From: Lachnospiraceae bacterium
GTDB taxonomy: Bacteria > Bacillota > Clostridia > Lachnospirales > Lachnospiraceae
Direction of reading: 5' to 3'
NCBI GenBank assembly: GCA_902363835.1
Contig: CABJBM010000002.1
Span: 292,155 to 356,154, forward strand
Length of the DNA stretch: 64,000 nucleotides
In this document: one piece after another, positions 1-8,730 of the stretch
Layout of the letters: each line of letters begins with the position of its first letter
Position numbering within the stretch: the stretch's first letter is position 1
Made by a program: the position numbers and the translations under genes
Notes under the pieces: generated by a model
What the model was told of the DNA's origin: nothing
What the model saw: only the letters and a program-made list of their open reading frames with translations
Databases searched by the model: none

Positions 1-125
1 TTAAACGTCCTTTCCCCCTTTTCGATTTTCTCAAACCTATCAAGATATTTTTCCAGGTTTGTAGAAAGATGATAGCTTATTTCCTGCGTATCCAGGCTAC
101 TTACCTCCCTGTTCCCTTCTACCAT
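1..125 (-). CDS. Partial CDS at left edge (N-terminal 41 codons), unknown
   Basis: An ATG on the minus strand at 125 is preceded by a strong AAGGAGA ribosome site, and the frame stays open to the window edge. The visible residues are hydrophilic and helix-prone, beginning MVEGNREVSSLD and ending KIEKGERTF, with no signal peptide or membrane segment. It lies 30 bp after the stop of the preceding gene, so it is the next gene of the injection-system operon. The function cannot be read from 41 residues. An effector, a PAAR-type tip or another baseplate part are all possible given its place after the spikes. Confidence 0.55.
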   Translation of the reverse strand, partial: MVEGNREVSSLDTQEISYHLSTNLEKYLDRFEKIEKGERTF

Positions 126-155
126 ACTGTCTCCTTCCACTGGTTAATTTACGCT

Positions 156-743
156 TTAATGGTCATTGCTTTCTTCCAGTTCCATAGATGTCTGAAACAC
201 CTGCCAGGCAGCCTTTTTCCAATCCTCAGAATCCCTGTCCAGACAGTTAAAGATACCATGCAATATACCGCCATGAAATGAAATGGTGCACATCATATTG
301 TACATTTGTTCGTCAATTCCATAGCTTCTAAAATCAAACATTTTAATTATATTTCCGCTGGCTGTTTTTCCATTACGTTCTTCATAAAAAACAAATGATG
401 GATTCGTTTTAATAAGTACATCTTTTATCTGTCCGGCCACTTCCTCTCCCTGGTTTATGCCGTTTAAATCCTCCAGCCAATTGAATGCAAAATTGATATT
501 TGAATTTAAATTTGTCTTAATCACAGCCGGCCGGTTATCAGATGGATATTTTATTTTTTTTATTTTATCTGGCATTTCAATAAAACTTTCTGGCAAGTAA
601 AGGCTGACATTATCAAAAATACGAACTGGTTGAAACTTAAAATACTCTTCTCCAATGTAAATTTCCTGCTCTTTTATGTTGGCAGTATGCAAAGCTTTCA
701 TTTGCTTCTTCACTGCAATAATCTGTTCATCCTCGTATTCCAT
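156..743 (-). CDS. Putative DcrB/DUF1795-like protein next to VgrG spikes
   Basis: A 195-aa soluble protein without a signal peptide. Residues 40-110 alternate beta strands and loops around FDNVSLYLPESF and a proline-rich turn, a pattern like DcrB/DUF1795 domains. In type VI systems such domains occur as Eag chaperones that load effectors onto VgrG. The gene follows the second spike by 17 bp and has its own AAGGAGAT site, so it is co-transcribed with the spikes. The family assignment is inference from pattern and place. An uncharacterised CIS accessory protein is the alternative. Confidence 0.4.
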   Translation of the reverse strand: MEYEDEQIIAVKKQMKALHTANIKEQEIYIGEEYFKFQPVRIFDNVSLYLPESFIEMPDKIKKIKYPSDNRPAVIKTNLNSNINFAFNWLEDLNGINQGEEVAGQIKDVLIKTNPSFVFYEERNGKTASGNIIKMFDFRSYGIDEQMYNMMCTISFHGGILHGIFNCLDRDSEDWKKAAWQVFQTSMELEESNDH

Positions 744-760
744 TATATTTGATCTCCTTA

Positions 761-2044
761 TTACATACCCGTGAGTGCTTTGACCTCAGTCGAAGCTGAT
801 AACCTGATATTCTTAGCAGATAATTTTACTTTTCCATCAGATTTAATTGCCAGGTTGTCTCCTTCTATATCTATTACAGATTCATCAAGTATATTCAGCG
901 ATTCCTCTGATGTTGCCAGTTCTATGCTGTCATTAAATAAGCCAATTTTTACATCCGATGTTTCTAATAACTTGTTTTCGGTACTTGCATCCTGATTTTT
1001 CAAGCTGTGCAGACATCTGACACCAATTCCCTGCTTTTCATCATGATTCATAAACTGCACCTCTACTTTGCTGCCTTCTTCCGGCATGGCATATAAAGAG
1101 TTTCCTGATTCCGGCCTCCAGGTATAAGAATAATCTCCGACTTTTTTATCCATATCATAACTGATTCTGAATGTTTCTTTTTTCGTCTTTTCAACTGTAC
1201 CTGTCAACCCCATACCAGTGAATCTACTATTATAGCTGTGTTCTGTCTTAAGGTCCTTTGCTTCTGAAAGCCAATAAACAAACTGGAGTTCCCCTTGTTC
1301 CAATCTTACAACCTTCTTATAGATAACGCATTTTTTTTCATAAATAAAAAGCCAGTCTCCCAATGAATAACTGATTCTGCTTTCTATGCAAAAACGTAGA
1401 ATCGCTCTTCCTTTTTCTCCATCCGTATAATTCTTTTCAATTTCTACCTTAAAAGCCGATTCTTTCTCCTTAAATTCTTCTCCTTTGCACATTCCAAACC
1501 AAATGTTTGGACGACCAGTCACTACATCTGGAATAATATAACTGCTTCGCAGGCTCGCCAGCCTTTTTTCAAATTCCCAAATGGTTTCTTTATAGCAAAT
1601 GACAGGCTTTTCTATTTTCTCATTTCCCGTAGTTGAAATTACCTTCCCATTTGCCAAACCACTTATATCTCTGGCCACTTCTGCATATGTTTTGTTTGGG
1701 TTCTGAAATGTGCAGCAGATTTTCTTTTCATCCAACCGTACAGATGCAGATTTTGCATTTACCGTCATATGTGTTACACCATGGCTATATTTCCAATCAA
1801 ACATTTCCACTACCCCACAAAACAGTACTTTAGAAGTTTCACTCCTCCCGTTTCCTTCCAGTATAAGCTTTATTTCTCCCTGCAAATAATCATGGTTTAA
1901 CAGCCTGTTAGTATTACTTCTTATAATTCCCGATATATTTACTTCTGAATGTTTATTTATTTCCCATATCATCAGAAACTCTTGAATTGATAGAAATGGA
2001 ATTTCCGTTTCCAATGAAATTTCCTGATTAATCCTTATATTCAT
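761..2044 (-). CDS. VgrG/Pvc8-like spike protein, second paralogue
   Basis: A 427-aa spike-type protein. Residues 1-270 have the gp27/phage late control D layout, including an EKRLASLRSSYIIPD segment. Residues about 280-355 form a gp5-like OB domain, with a tryptophan-rich turn (YSYTWRPESGNSLYAMPEEG) like that of its neighbour. The tail is a short repetitive beta needle rich in S/K/D-x-hydrophobic repeats, ending KALTGM. It is 12 bp downstream of a longer paralogue and clearly diverged from it. In the family, VgrG trimers cap the Hcp tube. Here a second distinct spike may form heterotrimers or carry other cargo. The cysteine-rich segment near residues 110-150 is unusual for a spike. Confidence 0.75.
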   Translation of the reverse strand: MNIRINQEISLETEIPFLSIQEFLMIWEINKHSEVNISGIIRSNTNRLLNHDYLQGEIKLILEGNGRSETSKVLFCGVVEMFDWKYSHGVTHMTVNAKSASVRLDEKKICCTFQNPNKTYAEVARDISGLANGKVISTTGNEKIEKPVICYKETIWEFEKRLASLRSSYIIPDVVTGRPNIWFGMCKGEEFKEKESAFKVEIEKNYTDGEKGRAILRFCIESRISYSLGDWLFIYEKKCVIYKKVVRLEQGELQFVYWLSEAKDLKTEHSYNSRFTGMGLTGTVEKTKKETFRISYDMDKKVGDYSYTWRPESGNSLYAMPEEGSKVEVQFMNHDEKQGIGVRCLHSLKNQDASTENKLLETSDVKIGLFNDSIELATSEESLNILDESVIDIEGDNLAIKSDGKVKLSAKNIRLSASTEVKALTGM

Positions 2045-2055
2045 GTTCCACCATC

Positions 2056-3450
2056 CTATTGCAGATTAATTTTTGCACCGTTGAATGAGATTCCATCTGC
2101 CATTCTCATCACAGTATCTCCCTGTCTCAATACAATGCTGTTCGAAGCAGACAATTCTACTCCCGCATTCATACTGTTGATACTGATGTCATCGGCTGCT
2201 TTAATGGAAACTGAGGAATCACTGATGATTTTGATCCCTTTCCGGTCGGAAAGCTCCACAGACATTCCTTTATTATTGGTAATTAGAATCTGATCTGGCG
2301 TTATACGGATTTCTTTCCCCTTTTTGTTTCTCCAAATCTTGTTATCTGGATTTCTTCTTATCCCCTCCCCCTGATTTTCCTGAAATGCACTGATTACATA
2401 TGCATTTGTTTCATCCTCTGACGGAAAATATAGTCTCACTGTATCTCCTATTTCAGGCATACAATACCAGCCGGCACCGTCTGGTGAGGAATAGACTGTG
2501 GAATATGAAAACCATCGGTTTCCACTTTGTGAATTTTCATCATTTCTGATAGAAACTTTCACCCTCTCATCTTTCACCGCAGTCACAGTTCCAAACAACG
2601 ATAGTCCAATTATATCGTCAAGATATGACTTAATCACTTTCAGCCCATTTTGGGTTTTTAAATAATATTTATGTGACAGCTCATTTCCCAACCATGATGT
2701 TTGAATCTTAGCCACATATAAATTCATACCATGAAATGATACCTTATCCCCTAATTCAAAGAACGCCCTGCTGTCTACGATATAACTGGCAGCATCTGCC
2801 TTTCCGATATTTATCCCCCCAGCGATTTTACGAGCATACTCTTCTGCTTCCTGTCGGATAGTATAGTCTTCTGTATCATATTCAACCATTGCCTTTCTAT
2901 CTGGCAGTCCAAAAAAATATCTTTCTCCTTTCACCTTACATGTTGGCACAATTACCGTATTAAGAAAACTTGCGATTCTTTTCAGAAATCCCCAATCTGT
3001 TTCTTCATACTGCAGAACAAAACCAGGTAGAAAGCCGTCTTTTCCTTCTGTCATAATCACTCCTGGCTGAGAATAACTTTCATTGCAAAGGTCCACTGTC
3101 TGTTTGTATGTATAATTTTCTTTCTGAAAACTTCTGATATGTTTTTTATAATCCATCAGCCTTGTACCGGTAAAAAGGACCAGTTCCAGAACACAACCAT
3201 TTCCTTCCGATCGAATGCTGAAATCTGTAAGTACACCATAAAACAGGATGCTTTCATTTCCATTGTCATCATATGCCAGTACCTGTACCCATGTTTCTCC
3301 AGCAGCCATTCTGATATATTCTTCTTTTTTCTCTGCCCGAATCAGCCCTTTAACTTTAACAATCCCGTGTTCATTCACTTCCTGTATTCCCTCATAATCC
3401 AATATAGAAATCATTTCAAATGGTTTAATTGCTATTCTTTTCTCTCCCAT
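2056..3450 (-). CDS. VgrG/Pvc8-like spike protein, first paralogue
   Basis: A 464-aa protein with the full spike plan. It has a gp27-like base (residues 1-290, including YEETDWGFLKRIASF, typical of late control D folds) and a gp5-like OB fold (about 295-370, LFGTVTAVKDERVKVSI then GWYCMPEIGDTVRLYF). A C-terminal beta-helical needle follows, with repeats such as IKIISDSSVSIKAADDIS. It starts at an ATG with AAAGGAG eight bases upstream and overlaps the preceding 61-aa gene by 19 bases. Its role is the membrane-piercing tip of a contractile injection system. No toxin domain is fused to the C terminus, so effectors should be separate proteins. Confidence 0.82.
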   Translation of the reverse strand: MGEKRIAIKPFEMISILDYEGIQEVNEHGIVKVKGLIRAEKKEEYIRMAAGETWVQVLAYDDNGNESILFYGVLTDFSIRSEGNGCVLELVLFTGTRLMDYKKHIRSFQKENYTYKQTVDLCNESYSQPGVIMTEGKDGFLPGFVLQYEETDWGFLKRIASFLNTVIVPTCKVKGERYFFGLPDRKAMVEYDTEDYTIRQEAEEYARKIAGGINIGKADAASYIVDSRAFFELGDKVSFHGMNLYVAKIQTSWLGNELSHKYYLKTQNGLKVIKSYLDDIIGLSLFGTVTAVKDERVKVSIRNDENSQSGNRWFSYSTVYSSPDGAGWYCMPEIGDTVRLYFPSEDETNAYVISAFQENQGEGIRRNPDNKIWRNKKGKEIRITPDQILITNNKGMSVELSDRKGIKIISDSSVSIKAADDISINSMNAGVELSASNSIVLRQGDTVMRMADGISFNGAKINLQ

Positions 3451-3617
3451 ATGTACTCCTTTGTTTCTGATGATTTATCAGATCCAGGCAACCTGCTAAA
3501 ACATTTACTTAATGTATTTACCTGGTTTTTTCTTATTTTTTTATCTTTGATAAAAGTTAAAGCAACTTTATTTTCTCCTGAAGAATCGGATTCTCCTGCT
3601 TCTGTGTAAATAACCAT
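3432..3617 (-). CDS. Small protein of unknown function, overlaps spike gene
   Basis: A 61-codon ORF with a good AGGAGA site eight bases before its ATG. Its end overlaps the start of the first spike gene by 19 bases, which suggests translational coupling. The product is polar and lysine/serine rich, with no membrane segment. A conserved small CIS part, such as a LysM-like or connector peptide, cannot be shown. I do not recognise it. The ribosome site and overlap make it more likely a gene than chance. Confidence 0.45.
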   Translation of the reverse strand: MVIYTEAGESDSSGENKVALTFIKDKKIRKNQVNTLSKCFSRLPGSDKSSETKEYIWERKE

Positions 3618-3819
3618 TCTGTCTCCTATTTTCCATATCCCTCAAAAAAATTTTCCGGAGACTGGACAGTTATCAAAACAGAGATAAATCAGACAAAAGG
3701 GATTTGATATTCCTTTTGTATACAAAGCTGTGGTCCGTCATGATCACTATTCCCTTCCTTGCTTAAGACATTATATTCTTTGTTTTGCTTCCCCTTTATC
3801 CATTTTTAAAATCTCCCTT

Positions 3820-4350
3820 TTATCTTTCCTTCAGTTCAATCTCCTCTAAACGAATTCCTTGGACCTTTCGTCTTAATATACTTTCCGCAAAATCCAAACT
3901 AATGACAATATCCCTGCATCTATCCAATTCCATCATAAAAATATTTCGTTCTTTTAAGGGTTTTCCTTCAATACGAAGGATAACTTTCTTTTTTAAACCT
4001 CCTACATTTTTTTCAGCCTCAATCTCACCAGTTAACTCTTCCAAGACAACCATAAAATATTGCTTCATGCAACCATTCTCAGAATCTACTAATACAACAT
4101 CTTTTGCCAAAACCATGTCTCCAAACATTTCGATTACTGATCGGACTACTTCCGATACCAGTAAATATGGAGAAGTTATGACGGCTGGAAATATCGTATC
4201 CTTTGTAGTGGTAACAGAAATAATATTTCTCTTTGGTATTTTATAAAAATGTTCTCTGCAAATCCAGCTATGATTAAATGCATTTCTCTGATTTCTTAAC
4301 ATTGGCCCATCAAAAAATCTTTCATCTGGTCTGAGTATAAAATACTTCAC
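3820..4350 (-). CDS. Imm11/DUF1629-like protein (putative immunity)
   Basis: A 176-aa soluble protein that starts at GTG behind AGGAGG. The N terminus MKYFILRPDERF and the central SPYLLVSEVVRSVIE followed by a YFMVVL strand resemble Imm11/DUF1629 proteins, which open with M-K-Y-Y-x-L and carry a LVSE-type helix. Members of that family occur as immunity proteins beside polymorphic toxins. Its place just before the spike genes fits an effector-immunity or accessory role. No cognate toxin is visible in the window. The roughly 200 bp after it (3618-3819) show no gene. Confidence 0.45.
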   Translation of the reverse strand: MKYFILRPDERFFDGPMLRNQRNAFNHSWICREHFYKIPKRNIISVTTTKDTIFPAVITSPYLLVSEVVRSVIEMFGDMVLAKDVVLVDSENGCMKQYFMVVLEELTGEIEAEKNVGGLKKKVILRIEGKPLKERNIFMMELDRCRDIVISLDFAESILRRKVQGIRLEEIELKER

Positions 4351-4403
4351 TAAGTGTCTCCCCTCCTGCCAATACTTTTATTTCCTTTTCTAAAATATTA
4401 CAT

Positions 4404-4725
4404 TTAGATAAAAAACTGTATAGTTTCTATTGCCAAAGGAATTACCCAAGACCACAAAACTGCTTTTCTAATTGTATTCACCTTGCTCCATAATTTGGGC
4501 ATAAATATCCCAAACGACACGAAAAGAATAATGTTACCAAATATGTTTATTACTATGTGTTCTTTTTTCTTCAAATGATAAATAATGTAAAATTATCTTA
4601 AACGGAACTATGTTTATCCTTTGCCCATTAACTCCTTGCAAAAAAGCCAAAAACAAAACTATCGCATATAAAACAAATACTGAAATCCCTATTAAAAGAG
4701 AAACTATAGTGTAATTCCATATCAT
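4404..4725 (-). pseudogene. VanZ-like membrane protein, frameshifted and truncated
   Basis: Frame one gives 63 residues: a transmembrane helix and INIVPFKII, the NLIPF-type motif of VanZ. It then stops at 4534. A +1 shift at a run of six T (4563-4568, A6 on the coding strand) restores VINIFGNIILFVSFGIFMPKL and later IPLAIETIQFF. These match the VanZ motif N-I-x-x-x-x-P-x-G-F and its S-x-x-x-E-x-x-Q motif. The restored product is only about 106 residues and ends just after the E-x-x-Q motif, so the C-terminal half is also gone. The ribosome site is weak. It looks like a decayed insertion between CIS genes. A sequencing error in the homopolymer would not explain the C-terminal loss. Confidence 0.7.
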
Positions 4726-4757
4726 TTACAAATTGCTTCCAAATACTCCTCTTTTCT

Positions 4758-5450
4758 TTAAAACAATATTATCTCATCCAATCTCATAGTCTCTTCCACG
4801 TCAATAATCCCAAAATGGTGCTCCCAAAACAGGAACACCTCAAAATTAACAGGCAGGAACATACCCCTTAAGAATTCCAGCCGCTCCCGTTCAACTTCCG
4901 TTTCTTTGGCCCCTACATATATCAGAACCTGACGCACCACCTCATTGCTGCCATATACCATAGAATCCGGATACATACACCGCATAACCTCTCTGAAAAG
5001 ATGAATGGAGCTTCCACACTGGTACAGCTTTAAGATCAGACGCAGGAGCCGCCTGGTTTTCTCTTTTTCAAATTTCTTGATAACACGGGCTGCCTGACTT
5101 CCGCACACTCCCTCCAATAAGTCTTTCAGCAAAAAGCGCAGGGCATACTCTTGCTTTGAAAGCCCCTGGCGCAGATCCAACTGTACCATATAGTGCATAG
5201 CCGCATCAAAAAACAACTCCCTGGTCTTTTGGTATCCCTCAATATTGATGTTAAACACTCCCGAAAATTCACTGGCAAACCGGTAAAGAGGATTTACTTC
5301 TACCTCCAGCCGTTCCAATCTCGGGCTGTTGATGTTTTCTAACACCACCTCAGCATAAGGACTTCCGTTCCTTACAGAAATAAACCGCACTGCTTCTCTC
5401 TCTGTACCGGATCGGTCTGCAGCCAAAACTGCCTCCCAGATATAGTTCAT
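4758..5450 (-). CDS. Putative CIS baseplate component (230 aa), family unassigned
   Basis: The likely start is the ATG at 5450, which overlaps the upstream stop as ATGA and has GGGGTGA in front. An ATG at 5468 in the same frame lacks a good site. The protein is soluble and mixed alpha/beta, with a helical, arginine/lysine-rich middle (residues 100-170). It ends with a hydrophobic segment, FLFWEHHFGIIDVEETM, resembling the last strands of phage tail-I and CIS baseplate proteins. Tight coupling to the 441-aa gene suggests the two products bind each other, as TssF and TssG or Pvc11 and Pvc12 do. I cannot align it to TssG with confidence. Confidence 0.55.
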   Translation of the reverse strand: MNYIWEAVLAADRSGTEREAVRFISVRNGSPYAEVVLENINSPRLERLEVEVNPLYRFASEFSGVFNINIEGYQKTRELFFDAAMHYMVQLDLRQGLSKQEYALRFLLKDLLEGVCGSQAARVIKKFEKEKTRRLLRLILKLYQCGSSIHLFREVMRCMYPDSMVYGSNEVVRQVLIYVGAKETEVERERLEFLRGMFLPVNFEVFLFWEHHFGIIDVEETMRLDEIILF

Positions 5451-6772
5451 ACTATCACCCCTATGCATCGGTACTCACTGATTTCCATCTGTATTTGAGA
5501 TATAACAAAACGCACCATACTGTCATTTAAAAAGCATTCCGAATTTTTTTTCTCAAACTTTAACAGTAATACCTTTCGGCCTTCCATGGGAAACAACTCA
5601 TCCTTTACAAACCAGTTCATTCCCTCCTCCGCCATATACTCCTTCCCATTGTCACAGATTTCATATCCAACCACTTCGATGTACTCGCGGATGTCAAGCT
5701 CCATGATCCGCCGGAAAAGATCTGTTTTTGTCATGAGCTGTACGGACTTATTTTCCGAATATCGGCGAAAGAATGTATCACGTTTATGATTAGTGAGAAA
5801 CGGTTCATCATAATCCAAAGACCGGACGGTTTTCTTCTGTATGATATGCAGTGCCTTCCAATCTTCAAAGGTTTCTTTCTGGGATTTAATGACGATTTTT
5901 TCTTTTTCATGGCGAATCTCCAGGATTTCCTCATTTGTCTGGATCAGGTAACCATCCTTTTCTTCGGCATCCTTTAAAGAAAACTCATGCTCGTAATAGA
6001 TTCCGCTGATACAAGGGAGCATAAAATCGGCACTGTCAAAATTGATCCACTCCATGTTCCAAAGAGGAATGATATCATACCGGACAGCAGCTGAGAATTC
6101 TCCCAGCTTCAGGGTGGCCTCTTTAAGCGACACTTCTCCGGGTTTTAAATCTGTATTATCAACAGATCCCAATGTGTCCAGATACACATCGTAGAATTTG
6201 TCCAGATACCCAGTGTTAATAGTTTCCCACAAAATATGGTTATCCTGAAACACCTGATAAATCTGTTCCATTTTATCCCGATACCTTCCCGCCGGGCAGA
6301 TGAGAAAAGCTGCCTCTTGTCTCTCTCCTTTCCACAAAAGCGTACCAGCAAACGGACCAGACTCCCTGAACCGATGGTTTACCTCTCCATCCGCCTTTAA
6401 AAAAATGGTCCCAAGGTAGAATTTCCCTTCAGTACATAGCTGCTCCGCCAGGTTTTCTGTTTCTAAATCCACGGCAATTACAGGAAAAAGAGTTTCGTTT
6501 GTAGGATCGTAATGATCTCGGTGGACCACCGTCATAACCGTTTCATACTGGTTATCCTGGGCCTCGACCTCCTCATATACCCGTCGCTCCAGCTCCCGGT
6601 ATTTTCTTTCCGTACATTGTATCAGTTTTCTTAAGCCATCTAACAGAACTGTCTTAGCAAACCGTCTTTCATCCAGATCATCTATCTCCCGTAAACGTTC
6701 TTCTATGTAGCGTTCAAAATCAAATGGATATTCCAATATATCTGATAGGTTATTTTCAGCCCATTTATCCAT
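5447..6772 (-). CDS. Putative CIS baseplate/adaptor protein (441 aa), family unassigned
   Basis: The start at 6772 is chosen because GGAGGT lies six bases before that ATG. In-frame ATGs at 6790 and 6820 have weaker sites, and the 6820 start would overlap the upstream gene. The product begins MDKWAENNLSDILEYPF. It has an acidic helical head (residues 1-75, several E-R-R-x-x-E turns), a beta-rich centre and a C-terminal mixed domain. No membrane segment is seen. It is coupled by ATGA to the 230-aa gene. Size, order and partner fit a wedge or TssK/TssF-like baseplate part, but the typical TssF DPHVERLLE signature is absent. Confidence 0.55.
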   Translation of the reverse strand: MDKWAENNLSDILEYPFDFERYIEERLREIDDLDERRFAKTVLLDGLRKLIQCTERKYRELERRVYEEVEAQDNQYETVMTVVHRDHYDPTNETLFPVIAVDLETENLAEQLCTEGKFYLGTIFLKADGEVNHRFRESGPFAGTLLWKGERQEAAFLICPAGRYRDKMEQIYQVFQDNHILWETINTGYLDKFYDVYLDTLGSVDNTDLKPGEVSLKEATLKLGEFSAAVRYDIIPLWNMEWINFDSADFMLPCISGIYYEHEFSLKDAEEKDGYLIQTNEEILEIRHEKEKIVIKSQKETFEDWKALHIIQKKTVRSLDYDEPFLTNHKRDTFFRRYSENKSVQLMTKTDLFRRIMELDIREYIEVVGYEICDNGKEYMAEEGMNWFVKDELFPMEGRKVLLLKFEKKNSECFLNDSMVRFVISQIQMEISEYRCIGVIV

Positions 6773-6809
6773 TCTGCCACCTCCAATCATTGCTAATCCT
6801 TCGGTCTTT

Positions 6810-8687
6810 TTAAATTTCACTTCCTGGTCCGATCTCTTGACCTTCTTCTTTTATCGCATCAGAGTCTTCTCCTGACGAAAGACCTTCCTTCTTATTATTG
6901 TTTTCTTCAGACATCTTGTTTTCTTTTTTGATATTCTCCTGCATGGCAGCTACATCCAAAAGCTCCAACAATCCCTCTATTTCCGTTACCTTGTTGTCCA
7001 TCTTCAATTCCTTGTAAATGTTTTTTGCAAGCAGATACTGTTTTTTTGCATCCAGCTTATCGCCTGTCATTTCCTGTTCCCTGCCAGCTTTTATATACTC
7101 CTCTGCCTGTTGTTCCTTCTCTTTGATTTCTGTAGATTTCTGTTCACTGGAAGCAATCCTGGTCTGGACCAGCTCTCCATGAACCACATCTCCCAACTGT
7201 TGATATTTCTCAAGAGCCATAGCATAATAAGCCTTTGCTCCCTCGTAATCCCCTTCTGAGAACGCCTTATCTCCCTGAGAAGCCAGTTGTGCTGCTCCTG
7301 TTTCATCAGATGCTTTTGCCTTTGCTTCCTGGGTGTCTGCTTCTTCTGCTTCTTCACGCCTGGCATACATGGCCTCTAACACCTCCATTGCCTCCTTGCG
7401 TCCTTCCTCAAAATAGGCCCTCGTAGCCAGACTCTTAGCCTGTAAGTATTTTTCCTCTGCCCTTGCATAATCCCCCTGAGCCGCCAATGTGTCTCCTAAC
7501 TGAATATAGTCAAACACAGAACGATAATCCGTGATCATGCCAAGCTGCTTATTAATGTATTCATCTGCAATCCGGTCCGCATACCGGGAGCGTTCCTTTG
7601 CCGTTGCATAGCCTGACTGGGCCTCTTCATATTTCTTATTACTGTAAGCGCTGTCCGCAGCATTTACTGCTTCAATCAGCTTCTGGTAATCGTAAATCTC
7701 CCGGATCCGCTTTTTATCTTTCAGTTTCTCAGCTGCCTTCAATGCCTCCTCGCACTCAATTTTTGCACGCAGATAATTATTGTCCTGGATATATTCAATG
7801 GTATTAAAATATTTCTGCTCCATATTTGCGATCTGAGACTGTCTTTGCCGGTAAAAGATAAGCAGGATCAGGCTGCCAACCAGTACAAGTGTCAGAATAG
7901 CGGTAGCTACCGTAATCATCTTCTTAATGCGTTTCTTTTGGTTAGGGTCCAGAAATACCTTGTCCACATAGATGGCAGCAAACGTATAATTCCCCAGTTC
8001 CTTGGGCTGTCTGGACAAAAGCAGGTCTTCAATGCAGTCCAGGCTCTCCTGAGGTTCCCCTTTAGCTTCAGAAAATACATCATTTAACTCTCCGCCGTCT
8101 AAGTTTTCCCATATGCCCCGTGTATACAGCGTGAGAATATCTCCGTTTACCAGCTTTATCTTTTTGGACACATATGGGGCAAACCCATTTCCCTGACCAA
8201 TATAGGTATATAGATTGTTCCGCTCCTCATGTCTGGCAAGCACATCATCAGGAAGTCTCTTCTCCTTCTTTAAATCGTTTCCAAGAGACATATCCTGAGT
8301 CTGTTCTTTCATATTCCCATCCCGGTACAAAAAAAGCCGAGTATTTCCTGCATAGCCGTAGAGGATATTTGCATAATCCGTCACAATCACGGTGACAGAA
8401 GCCTTCAGACGTTTCTGGCTATCCGCCTCCCTAAGTGCCTTATCCGCTGCCTTTAAGTAAGAAAAGACCACCCTTTTTTTGATGGAAGGATTTTCCTGAA
8501 ATGCCAGAAGCACCGTTTCAATAGCCAGCCTGGCACTTCTGGCATCCGACAGTTCATTTAATCCATCCGCAATCACATAACATGCATATTGCTCCAGTTC
8601 TACGAATGCAAAATAATCATTATTTTCCAGCTCAGAGCCTGCCTCCGAAATAAATGCCGTCTTGAATGTACTGTTCTGCTTCCTCAT
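6810..8687 (-). CDS. Degenerate PP2C-like membrane protein with TPR-type ectodomain
   Basis: A 625-aa protein. Residues 1-245 align with PP2C phosphatases (ENNDYFAF, YVIADGLNEL, AGNTRLFLYR). However, the SDG motif has become YTRGIW and the final DN-x-T motif has become GNYTF, so two metal-binding aspartates are missing. One membrane helix (about 264-285) follows a KKRIKK stretch, which places the C terminus outside. Residues 295-570 are alanine/glutamate-rich helical repeats of TPR type (A-x-G-D-Y-x-x-A-x-x-x-Y occurs repeatedly), then a low-complexity acidic tail. It probably acts as a scaffold or pseudophosphatase sensor. It lies downstream of the intact PP2C gene. Confidence 0.75.
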   Translation of the reverse strand: MRKQNSTFKTAFISEAGSELENNDYFAFVELEQYACYVIADGLNELSDARSARLAIETVLLAFQENPSIKKRVVFSYLKAADKALREADSQKRLKASVTVIVTDYANILYGYAGNTRLFLYRDGNMKEQTQDMSLGNDLKKEKRLPDDVLARHEERNNLYTYIGQGNGFAPYVSKKIKLVNGDILTLYTRGIWENLDGGELNDVFSEAKGEPQESLDCIEDLLLSRQPKELGNYTFAAIYVDKVFLDPNQKKRIKKMITVATAILTLVLVGSLILLIFYRQRQSQIANMEQKYFNTIEYIQDNNYLRAKIECEEALKAAEKLKDKKRIREIYDYQKLIEAVNAADSAYSNKKYEEAQSGYATAKERSRYADRIADEYINKQLGMITDYRSVFDYIQLGDTLAAQGDYARAEEKYLQAKSLATRAYFEEGRKEAMEVLEAMYARREEAEEADTQEAKAKASDETGAAQLASQGDKAFSEGDYEGAKAYYAMALEKYQQLGDVVHGELVQTRIASSEQKSTEIKEKEQQAEEYIKAGREQEMTGDKLDAKKQYLLAKNIYKELKMDNKVTEIEGLLELLDVAAMQENIKKENKMSEENNNKKEGLSSGEDSDAIKEEGQEIGPGSEI

Positions 8688-8730
8688 CCTGTATGATCCT
8701 CCTGCACCTTTTTCCTATCCCTTTGGTCTT

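Noticed and set aside
3139..3609. Plus-strand frame of 156 codons opposite the first spike gene
   Set aside because: It is a shadow of the spike gene, low-complexity F/S/C-rich, and has no ribosome site.
4758..6772. Naming the 441-aa and 230-aa proteins TssF and TssG
   Set aside because: Order and coupling fit, but the usual TssF signature residues are not visible. A firm name would go beyond the sequence.
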